Source of the DNA: Bacteroidales bacterium
Lineage (GTDB): Bacteria; Bacteroidota; Bacteroidia; Bacteroidales; ML635J-15
NCBI GenBank assembly: GCA_028696755.1
Contig: JAQVGK010000202.1
Coordinates: forward strand, 1-6,619
Length of the DNA stretch: 6,619 bases
Reading direction: 5' to 3'
Part shown: one piece after another, positions 1 through 5,446 of the stretch
Numbering within the stretch: position 1 is the first letter of the stretch
How the letters are laid out: the number at the start of each line of letters is the position of its first letter
Position numbers and translations under genes: made by a program
The notes under the pieces: generated by a model
Told to the model about the DNA's origin: nothing
What the model saw: only the letters and a program-made list of their open reading frames with translations
Database searches by the model: none

Positions 1-60
1 CAAAATAAAGTAAATAATGTTTATGTAACTCAAAATATGTGAGTGAAGATTTTTAAATTG

Positions 61-113
61 ATAATAAGTGCAAGCTTTTTTACTACATAGTTGAAAAAGC
101 TTGCACTTATTAT
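61..113. terminator. Perfect 20-bp inverted repeat, probable (bidirectional) intrinsic terminator
   Basis: Bases 61-80 are the exact reverse complement of 94-113, with a 13-nt loop (81-93). The arms end in five T/A bases next to the loop, and the 3' arm is followed by TTTTG, so on either strand the stem is bordered by A/T-rich sequence. No gene lies to its left inside the window, so it most likely ends a gene beyond the left edge and insulates nadB from read-through. The stem is seen directly; its role as a terminator is inferred. Confidence 0.75.
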
Positions 114-250
114 TTTGAATTCACATCTAACTAATTGATGTTTAAAGTGTTAAGTGTTTTTAAGCAGCCCCTATTTAGCTGGTTGAGTAAAATAACTTTG
201 GAAAACTGTACGAATTAAAAATTGCATTTCGGCTTCGCTTCTATGGGGCG

Positions 251-279
251 CATGGGGCATGGAGCATGGAGCATGGGGC
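251..279. repeat. Four tandem 7-bp units CATGGRG
   Basis: Four contiguous heptamers run from 251 to 278, in the order CATGGGG, CATGGAG, CATGGAG, CATGGGG, followed by a C. The heptamer phase is strict. A related sequence lies in opposite orientation at 441-458. A 7-bp period in non-coding sequence can vary in copy number by replication slippage. No function can be read from the sequence. Confidence 0.85.
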
Positions 280-458
280 TTAAATTGTATGAGAATGATA
301 TTTGTGCAAAAAAAACATTGTGCTAAAATTTTATAATATGCAGAACCCCGCAGGGCTCACTTCGATTCAACTCACTTCGATAAACTCAGCACAAGCAGTG
401 CAACGCACGCAAGTAATTTTAACTCTCTGCACAAATCACTCCATGCCCCATGCTCCAT
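266..458. repeat. Nested inverted-repeat element upstream of nadB
   Basis: Bases 266-279 and 445-458 are perfect 14-bp inverted repeats (ATGGAGCATGGGGC and its complement). Nested inside, 300-308 and 428-436 form a second perfect 9-bp inverted pair (ATTTGTGCA and its complement), and 318-324 pairs with 388-394 (7 bp). The interior holds the direct repeat at 356-380. Nested arms over about 190 bp with no coding capacity resemble a palindromic intergenic repeat or degenerate MITE. The pairings are seen directly; the element interpretation is inference. Confidence 0.5.
356..380. repeat. 15-bp-period direct repeat CTCACTTCGA
   Basis: The decamer CTCACTTCGA occurs at 356-365 and again at 371-380, separated by five bases, and is followed by TAAACTCAGC. 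The CACTTCGA core resembles the complement of the GAAGTG end of the motif at 4924-4946, suggesting that short intergenic repeats of a related type sit on both sides of these genes. The relationship is based on a short match and is tentative. Confidence 0.5.
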
Positions 459-534
459 TCACAAAATAGAAAATATTAATAAATTGACACCTAAATAATT
501 ACAAAGTTTTTTATTATTTTAAATTATTACGAAT

Positions 535-542
535 TAACTTTG
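535..542 (+). promoter_or_regulatory. Bacteroidota-type -7 element of the nadB promoter
   Basis: TAACTTTG matches the Bacteroidota housekeeping sigma -7 consensus TAnnTTTG exactly and lies 34 bp before the nadB start codon. No exact TTTG (-33) box is found at the usual distance upstream; only a T-run near 507-512 is present. The leader (543-576) is AT-rich and lacks a Shine-Dalgarno sequence, as is usual in the phylum. The match is seen; promoter activity is inferred. Confidence 0.45.
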
Positions 543-576
543 TTCGCAAAATTTTTATCGGTTAAGTTTTTTAAAA

Positions 577-2157
577 ATGAAGAAAAAAGTTGACTTTTTG
601 GTTATAGGAAGCGGTATTGCCGGACTGTTCTACGCACTCAAGGTAAGTAAATTTGGCAAGGTTGCAATAATATCAAAAGAGAATATAGACAATACTACCA
701 CTGTTAAAGCTCAGGGTGGAATTGCGTCGGTAATGTATAATCCCGATTCATATGATAAACATATCGAAGATACAATTAATGCTGGAGCAGGATTAAACAA
801 TCGAGAAGTTGTAGAAATTGTCGTGAAAGAAGGTCCAACCAGAGTTCATGATTTAATAAATATCGGAACTCATTTTGACAAAGACCCAAGTGGAGCCTAT
901 GATCTAGGAAAAGAAGGCGGCCATTCCGAAAATCGAGTTCTTCATTTTAAAGATAAAACTGGTCAGGAAATTCAAAGGGCTCTAGTAAACGAGGTTAGAA
1001 ACAATCCTAATATCTTGGTTTATGAAAATCATTTTGCTATCGAAATTTTAACACAACACCACTTAGGAGAAGTTGTAAAAAAATCTACCCCCGGAATTAC
1101 CTGCTATGGAGCTTATGTTTTTGATGTAGAAACAAAAAAGGTGATTACTTATCTTGCCAAAGCAACATTGATCGCAACAGGTGGGTGTGGAAATGCATAT
1201 CAAAGCACAACAAATCCGGTCGGAATCACTGGAGATGGAGTTGCTATGGTTTACAGAGCAAAAGGCGTAGTTGAAAATATGGAATTTGTTCAGTTCCATC
1301 CAACCTCATTATATAACCCGAACGAAAAACCATCATTCTTAATTACCGAAGCCTTAAGAGGTGCCGGAGCTATATTAAAAAATCACAGAGGTGAAGATTT
1401 TTGCCTGAAATACGATGCAAGGGGATCTCTAGCACCACGAGATATTGTTGCGCGCGCAATAGATACCGAAATGAAACTATCTGGCGAAGAGTATGTTTAT
1501 CTCGATGCCCGACATATTAGCAAAGAAAAAATAATGAACCACTTCCCAACAATATTTGCGAAGTGTATGGAAATTGGACTTAATATTACAAAAGACATGA
1601 TTCCTGTAACTCCTGCAGCCCATTACATTTGCGGAGGAATAAAAACCGACGTACACGGTCGTACAAGTATTGCCAATCTTTATGCTGCTGGAGAAGTTGC
1701 CTGCACTGGTCTGCACGGCGCAAATCGACTAGCATCAAACTCATTGCTTGAAGCTGTGGTTTTTGCACATAGAGCTGCCGAAGATACAGAGAATGCACAA
1801 TGGCATGATCCTAACATTCTGGACAAGATCCCTGATTGGAACGATGAGGGAACAATCAAGAACGAAGAACTGGTTCTAGTTTCGTACTCACGAAAAGAGG
1901 TCCAGCAAATAATGAGTAATTATGTTGGTATCGTGCGTAGCGACTTAAGACTTCAGAGGGCTATGGACAGACTGGAAATTATTTTTAAAGAAACTGAAGA
2001 GTTGTACAAAGCATCAAAAGTAACTGTTAGCATTTGTGAATTAAGAAACATCATTAACATCGGATACCTTATCATTAAACAAGCAAAAGACAGAAGAGAG
2101 TCAATTGGCTTACATTTTAATTCCGATTTGTCTGACAACGTGCAGCCAAAAGTATAA
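577..2157 (+). CDS. nadB: L-aspartate oxidase (NadB)
   Basis: This cytosolic flavoenzyme oxidises L-aspartate to iminoaspartate, which NadA (quinolinate synthase) condenses with dihydroxyacetone phosphate in de novo NAD synthesis. The 526 residues match the usual family length. The FAD-binding GSGIAG lies at 11-16 and TTVKAQGGIA, which contacts the flavin, at 41-50. Residues aligning with the E. coli active site are all present: Glu113 in KEGGHS, His241 in QFHPTS, Arg288 in APRDIVARAI, His349 in AAHYICGGI and Arg384 in GANRLASNSLLE. The KEGGHS glutamate context supports aspartate oxidase over the related succinate dehydrogenase or fumarate reductase flavoproteins. The C-terminal helical region ends with RRESIGLHF (507-515), also typical of NadB. 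The ATG follows an AT-rich leader and places the FAD motif normally close to the N terminus. nadA and nadC are not adjacent on the downstream side, so the gene is either single or joined to them elsewhere. Confidence 0.96.
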   Translation: MKKKVDFLVIGSGIAGLFYALKVSKFGKVAIISKENIDNTTTVKAQGGIASVMYNPDSYDKHIEDTINAGAGLNNREVVEIVVKEGPTRVHDLINIGTHFDKDPSGAYDLGKEGGHSENRVLHFKDKTGQEIQRALVNEVRNNPNILVYENHFAIEILTQHHLGEVVKKSTPGITCYGAYVFDVETKKVITYLAKATLIATGGCGNAYQSTTNPVGITGDGVAMVYRAKGVVENMEFVQFHPTSLYNPNEKPSFLITEALRGAGAILKNHRGEDFCLKYDARGSLAPRDIVARAIDTEMKLSGEEYVYLDARHISKEKIMNHFPTIFAKCMEIGLNITKDMIPVTPAAHYICGGIKTDVHGRTSIANLYAAGEVACTGLHGANRLASNSLLEAVVFAHRAAEDTENAQWHDPNILDKIPDWNDEGTIKNEELVLVSYSRKEVQQIMSNYVGIVRSDLRLQRAMDRLEIIFKETEELYKASKVTVSICELRNIINIGYLIIKQAKDRRESIGLHFNSDLSDNVQPKV

Positions 2158-2236
2158 TTTAAGCGTCTGCATACTGAATTTGATGTTTTTTTTCTTTTAT
2201 TTGTAAATATTAATTTTAAATACACCGATTATTGTT
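2158..2236 (+). promoter_or_regulatory. Spacer with possible weak promoter for the protease gene
   Basis: The 79-bp gap between nadB and the protease gene is T-rich and has no clear terminator hairpin. TTTATTTG at 2196-2203 matches TAnnTTTG at seven of eight positions, and a TTTG lies at 2179-2182, but their 13-bp spacing is shorter than the usual roughly 19 bp. Either the protease has its own weak promoter here or it is read through from nadB; the sequence does not decide. Confidence 0.2.
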
Positions 2237-4390
2237 ATGAAAAAACTTGTACTACTATCAGTGATTTTGATAATCTCTATCACTAGCTTTGCAGGATTTG
2301 TGCCTCGTAAAGATGCCGAAAAAGCTGCAAAAAGCCATACATATCAGAGCATTGGCGCTTTTAAACAGGTTAATTGGGACGATCTTAAAATGAATTGTCT
2401 TTTTGACCCTTCAGAAAATGACACTTACAACTTCTATGTTTTCAACATTGATGGAGATCAGGGTTATGTAATTGTTTCTTCTGATGATAAAATCAAACCT
2501 ATTCTCGCATATTCATTCGAAGGAGGTTTCAATCATGATAATATGGCTCCGGCACAAAAAGAATTTTTAAAATATTTTGAAGATTGTATTTCTTATGTAG
2601 AAGCTAATGAATACGAAGTTTCTGAAAAAATTACAGCCGAATGGGAAGAATTAATTTCATATTATCCTGGTAAAGCATATCAACAAAAAACGACATCTCC
2701 AAATCTCTTAGAAAATATTAACTGGAATCAGGGATGGCCATATAATGCTCAATGTCCAGCAGATGAAGAAGCTACATATACAAACGGACACGTTCCTGTT
2801 GGTTGTGTTGCAACTGCAATGCTTCAGGTAATGAAATATTACAACTGGCCTCCAAGTGGCGAAGGTTCAAAAACTTACTCTTACCCTTCTAGTTGGCCAT
2901 ATTATTGGACCTACGGAACTTTATCTGCTAACTTTGGTACTTCAACCTACGACTGGTATTCAATACCAAATGCAGCATCGTCTTATGTTAATACTGAGTT
3001 GGGTAAAATAAATTATCATGCAGCCGTATCTGTTTCAATGGCTTTTGGACCAGATGGCTCGGGAAGTCAAACCGACAAAATTGTTACAGCTCTCGAAACA
3101 TATTTTAAATATTCAACCTCTTGCCAGTATGTTTCAAAATCAAGCTACACCGAAACCAACTGGAAAAACCTTATCAAAGCTCAAATTGACGCAGAAAAAC
3201 CAGTCGTATATTCGGGAAGTTCTACTACCACTGGTCATGCATGGAACTGTGATGGCTATCAGGATGATTCGTTCCACATGAACTGGGGATGGGGTGGTGC
3301 CGGAAACGGATACTATACTCTCGACAATTTAACATCAACTGCTACACCAGGAGGACCTGAAAACAACTTTAACCAAGGTCAGGATATGGTAATCAATATC
3401 TATCCCCAATCGGGATACCCAGGTTACTGCTCAGGTGTAAAAACAATTACTGGTACCGAAGGTTCTTTTGATGATGGTAGCTCAACAAGCGATTATCAGG
3501 CAAATCAATCTTGCGTTTATGTTATTGATCCTGCTTGCGGAGATGTAATTACTATAAGCTTTCCAGACTTTGTATTAGGCGATGGCGACAATGTAGAGAT
3601 TTATGATGGTGACGAAAGCAGCACCACTTTGTTAGTTGCTTACGACAATTCAAACCTACCAGGAAGTGCAACAACTGTGGCCTCTGGTGGTGCAATAACC
3701 GTTAAATTTAACACCGATGGAACTTCTCAGGCAGAAGGATGGAATCTAAGCTATTCGGTTAAAAATTGTAAAACAAACATGATTCATACTGCGCCAACAG
3801 GAACATTTAACGATGGTAGTGGTGTTTGCGATTATTCAAACTCTTCTGTTTGCTCTTGGGTTATTCAGCCTGCTGGAGCTACTTATATTTCACTCGAATT
3901 TGACGATTACGAAATCGCTGGATCAGCTGATTTTGTAAAAATTTACAAAGATGCTCAGCAATCAGCTAACTTACTTTATACCTTTAACTCAACAACTGCT
4001 CCTTCGGGACCAATAAATATTCCAAGTGGTGTTGCAGTTGTACAATTTTTTGCCGATGCAAATAATGTTGGTGATGGTTTTACTATCAGCTACACATCAA
4101 GTACTAGCGATATCGAAAGCAATATGCTCATGTCTAACATGAGTGTAATGCCAAATCCTGGAAACTTAAATTCACAGCTTATTTTCACTCTTTCTGGAAA
4201 CTCGGAAACTAAAATTTATGTTACAAACATGTTAGGTGAAGTTGTTGCTGTAAAAGAATACAATCTTGTTGATGGCGTACATGAATTTAACCTTGGTCAA
4301 ATCTTTGACAGCGAGCCTCAAACTGGCGTTTATTTCATCAATGTTGATTCTGGTAAAGAAATTAAAACACAGAAATTTGTGGTTTTATAA
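2237..4390 (+). CDS. Secreted C10-family (streptopain-like) cysteine protease with two CUB domains and type IX secretion tail
   Basis: This is an exported endopeptidase made as a zymogen. Residues 1-19 form a signal peptide (MKKL, hydrophobic core, SFA|G). Residues about 22-125 resemble the streptopain propeptide that keeps the enzyme inactive (GYVIVSSDDKIKPILAYS, 76-93). The catalytic domain spans about 155-390. The nucleophile is Cys190 in VPVGCVATAMLQVMKYY, the catalytic His is His334 in TGHAWNCDGY, and Asn349-Trp350 lie in the family motif MNWGWGG. Two CUB-like beta-sandwich domains follow, about 398-511 and 516-620, each opening with GSF/GTF plus D/N-DGS; in the first, Cys398, Cys426, Cys434 and Cys511 could form disulfides. 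The last ~85 residues are a type A sorting domain (MPNPGN at 638-643, GVYFINV at 697-703, final KFVVL), which directs export through the type IX system and cleavage or attachment at the surface. The natural substrate is unknown; C10 homologues degrade host or environmental proteins, and CUB domains probably bind protein or glycan. No gene partner is visible, and a strong terminator ends the transcript. Confidence 0.93.
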   Translation: MKKLVLLSVILIISITSFAGFVPRKDAEKAAKSHTYQSIGAFKQVNWDDLKMNCLFDPSENDTYNFYVFNIDGDQGYVIVSSDDKIKPILAYSFEGGFNHDNMAPAQKEFLKYFEDCISYVEANEYEVSEKITAEWEELISYYPGKAYQQKTTSPNLLENINWNQGWPYNAQCPADEEATYTNGHVPVGCVATAMLQVMKYYNWPPSGEGSKTYSYPSSWPYYWTYGTLSANFGTSTYDWYSIPNAASSYVNTELGKINYHAAVSVSMAFGPDGSGSQTDKIVTALETYFKYSTSCQYVSKSSYTETNWKNLIKAQIDAEKPVVYSGSSTTTGHAWNCDGYQDDSFHMNWGWGGAGNGYYTLDNLTSTATPGGPENNFNQGQDMVINIYPQSGYPGYCSGVKTITGTEGSFDDGSSTSDYQANQSCVYVIDPACGDVITISFPDFVLGDGDNVEIYDGDESSTTLLVAYDNSNLPGSATTVASGGAITVKFNTDGTSQAEGWNLSYSVKNCKTNMIHTAPTGTFNDGSGVCDYSNSSVCSWVIQPAGATYISLEFDDYEIAGSADFVKIYKDAQQSANLLYTFNSTTAPSGPINIPSGVAVVQFFADANNVGDGFTISYTSSTSDIESNMLMSNMSVMPNPGNLNSQLIFTLSGNSETKIYVTNMLGEVVAVKEYNLVDGVHEFNLGQIFDSEPQTGVYFINVDSGKEIKTQKFVVL

Positions 4391-4394
4391 TAAG

Positions 4395-4468
4395 TAGAGT
4401 GCCTAAAATACTCTAAAGTGAACTAGAGTGCCTAAAGTTCGGAGTTTGAATTTTAGGCACTTTTCTTT
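4395..4468 (+). terminator. Intrinsic terminator of the protease gene with a duplicated 5' arm
   Basis: Bases 4427-4440 pair with 4448-4461 in a 14-bp stem containing one G-T wobble (4437/4451) and a 7-nt loop, followed by TTTTCTTT (4461-4468). This is a classical Rho-independent terminator beginning a few dozen bases after the TAA stop. The 13-mer TAGAGTGCCTAAA at the base of the 5' arm occurs twice, at 4395-4407 and 4424-4436, so an earlier copy could compete for the same 3' arm (4452-4461) with a longer loop. Confidence 0.88.
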
Positions 4469-4515
4469 ATAATGATTTGCGGTGATGGAAAAGTTGAAAA
4501 GTCGACAAAGTAAAA

Positions 4516-4609
4516 AAAAACAATTTTATATTATCCGAACCGACGTTTGCACTGCCTCCATATAATTTCTAAGAAAAAAAATAATGCGACACTGTCAGGT
4601 TCAGTAGCT
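4516..4609. repeat. 94-bp direct repeat, copy A
   Basis: This sequence recurs without gaps at 5305-5398, offset exactly 789 bp, with four mismatches (90 of 94 identical). It contains an invariant 49-bp first half (from AAAAACAATTTTATATTATC through CCATATA) and a less strict second half with a long A-run and TGCGACACTGTCAGGTTC. It has no open reading frame common to both copies that looks like a protein. It is followed directly by a 14-bp inverted repeat arm (4610-4623). The left flank (about 4499-4512) may be a decayed arm, GTCGA plus AAGT. Confidence 0.9.
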
Positions 4610-4623
4610 CCTGACTTCGACAC
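4610..4623. repeat. 14-bp inverted repeat, left arm
   Basis: CCTGACTTCGACAC is the perfect reverse complement of 5291-5304. It begins at the base right after copy A of the 94-bp repeat ends, and its partner ends at the base right before copy B starts. The two arms thus exactly bound the 695-bp interior of the cluster. Confidence 0.9.
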
Positions 4624-4898
4624 CTTTTTTCACTAAAATTTGCAACCTTCTGATAATCAGCAGTTTACAAAATATAAAATTCCAAAAAGGGTGTCCCCAT
4701 TAAGTAAAATCAACAATCTTGCGGTATAAAGTCTTTTCTATAGAATTAGAAATGATCAATATTGTCCTATCATGTTATAGAATAATCTGCGATGCTTTGC
4801 TTATACAAAGTAAAAACGCTAGGCAAACTGTAAGGAAATAAAATATTACGAGCTTCAAATGTGCGAATAAAGCGGTAATTAGTATTCGAAACGACGCG
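4624..4898. other. AT-rich gene-free interior of the repeat cluster
   Basis: No coding sequence is supported on either strand. The only internal landmark is AGGGTGTCCC at 4688-4697, repeated exactly at 5280-5289 just outside the right inverted-repeat arm. I see no tRNA or recognisable RNA fold. Confidence 0.5.
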
Positions 4899-4923
4899 CG
4901 TTGGCCATGAAGAAACGCCGGGT

Positions 4924-4946
4924 GGTCACTGAGCGACGCCGAAGTG
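4924..4946. repeat. GGTCACTGAGCG...GAAGTG intergenic repeat motif in a GC-rich patch
   Basis: The motif GGTCACTGAGCG, five-base spacer, GAAGTG resembles a short dispersed repeat I associate with intergenic DNA of Bacteroidota (complement of CACTTCG...CGCTCAGTGACC). It sits in a patch (about 4890-4980) visibly richer in G and C than the surrounding sequence. Identification as a family member rests on memory of the motif and not on a search. Confidence 0.4.
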
Positions 4947-4968
4947 CCAGCTCCGGCCTTGTGAACCT

Positions 4969-5070
4969 GCGAAGCAGCTCACGAGCACCACTGAAAATAA
5001 AATATGGCGCGAGTAACCAGCGAAGCAGCTCACGAACACCGTTGAAAATAAATTGTGGTGTGAGTAATGG
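4969..5070. repeat. Two tandem 51-bp units
   Basis: Units 4969-5019 and 5020-5070 align without gaps, 41 of 51 bases identical; the first 16 bases (GCGAAGCAGCTCACGA) are the same in both. As 51 is a multiple of three, frames stay open through both units on both strands, which creates small apparent reading frames (about 87 codons on + from 4901, 102 codons on - from 5187). Their translations are Ser/Arg- or Leu/Arg-rich repeats with no recognisable fold, so I treat them as by-products of the repeat. Confidence 0.85.
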
Positions 5071-5132
5071 TGGAACAAATAGAACTGTTGCAAAGAGGTT
5101 TATCCAGCTTTGCTTACAGTTCTTTTGTTCCA
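5071..5132. other. Long imperfect hairpin
   Basis: Bases 5071-5095 pair with 5108-5132 around a 12-nt loop. The outer stem is TGGAACAAA with its complement, then one bulged T (5080), then AGAACTGT; after a small mismatch an inner GCAAAG/CTTTGC stem (5090-5095 with 5108-5113) closes the loop. That gives about 23 base pairs. No T-tract follows on the + strand, so it does not look like a terminator. It could be a structured RNA segment, the core of a palindromic repeat or a recombination hairpin; the sequence alone does not say. Confidence 0.6.
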
Positions 5133-5290
5133 ACAGAGCGGGGGGAAGGATCGTTTCTTCTTGATTTCTTTGTAACTTGTTGTTCACACTTTTTACTATT
5201 TTTAGTGGTGTTCACGAGCTCACTCCGTTCGGTAGATCAAGCAAGAAAGTTTGAAATGTAAAATAAGATATATTTCTGTAGGGTGTCCCA

Positions 5291-5304
5291 GTGTCGAAGT
5301 CAGG
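5291..5304. repeat. 14-bp inverted repeat, right arm
   Basis: GTGTCGAAGTCAGG is the perfect reverse complement of 4610-4623. It directly precedes copy B of the 94-bp repeat, just as its partner directly follows copy A. Confidence 0.9.
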
Positions 5305-5398
5305 AAAAACAATTTTATATTATCCGAACCGACGTTTGCACTGCCTCCATATATTTTGTAAGAAAAAAAATAATGCGATACTGTCAGGCTCAGTAGCT
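5305..5398. repeat. 94-bp direct repeat, copy B
   Basis: This is the second copy of 4516-4609, in the same orientation, differing at four positions with no insertions or deletions. Copy B keeps a left inverted-repeat arm (5291-5304) where copy A keeps a right arm (4610-4623). A complete ancestral element could therefore have been about 122 bp: arm, 94-bp core, complementary arm. It lies just downstream of the ispG stop codon. Confidence 0.9.
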
Positions 5399-5444
5399 TT
5401 GGCACCGCACCTGCGACACTGTCAGGTTCTACGAACACTGACAG
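5361..5444 (-). terminator. Possible weak terminator of ispG within repeat sequence
   Basis: On the minus strand, CTGTCAG (5444-5438) can pair with CTGACAG at 5425-5419 or with the next one at 5388-5382. The latter is followed a few bases later by a T-rich run (about 5373-5361). Stems of only 7 bp make this weak, and the run lies within the repeat, so it may be incidental. No better terminator for ispG is visible. Confidence 0.25.
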
Positions 5445-5446
5445 GT
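5412..5446. repeat. Third partial copy of TGCGACACTGTCAGGTTC with local inverted repeat, at the ispG 3' end
   Basis: Bases 5412-5429 are identical to 4585-4602 in copy A and match 5374-5391 in copy B at 16 of 18 positions. CTGTCAG at 5419-5425 is complementary to CTGACAG at 5438-5444 (12-nt loop). The segment overlaps the last eight ispG codons and supplies the TGA stop (5422-5424 on the minus strand). Confidence 0.7.

Larger units (their letters stand above)
114..534. other. Gene-free stretch between terminator and nadB promoter
   Basis: About 420 bases with no plausible coding sequence on either strand. The left part (114-235) is AT-rich and featureless to me. The middle (about 240-460) is a patch of short direct and inverted repeats with higher GC, described separately. 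The right part (459-534) is very AT-rich and leads into the nadB promoter. I see no riboswitch or tRNA fold here. Confidence 0.6.

Noticed and set aside
484..517. TTGACA at 484-489 with TATTAT at 512-517, a sigma70-like promoter
   Set aside because: The spacer of about 22 bp is too long, and Bacteroidota housekeeping sigma factors use a different consensus, of which an exact -7 match lies closer to the gene at 535-542.
4901..5164. 87-codon + strand reading frame with Ser/Arg-rich repeats
   Set aside because: It is laid down by the 51-bp tandem repeat and the GC-rich patch, overlaps a longer frame on the other strand, has no recognisable domain and no supporting promoter.
4879..5187. 102-codon minus strand reading frame, Leu/Arg-rich
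   Set aside because: It arises from the same repeat units on the opposite strand; composition is repeat-like and no known family is recognisable.
4516..5398. CRISPR array
   Set aside because: There are only two long, widely separated copies with no regular spacers and no cas genes.
5220..5438. 72-codon minus strand reading frame reaching into the ispG end
   Set aside because: It overlaps ispG and consists mostly of 94-bp repeat copy B; the equivalent frame is not kept around copy A.
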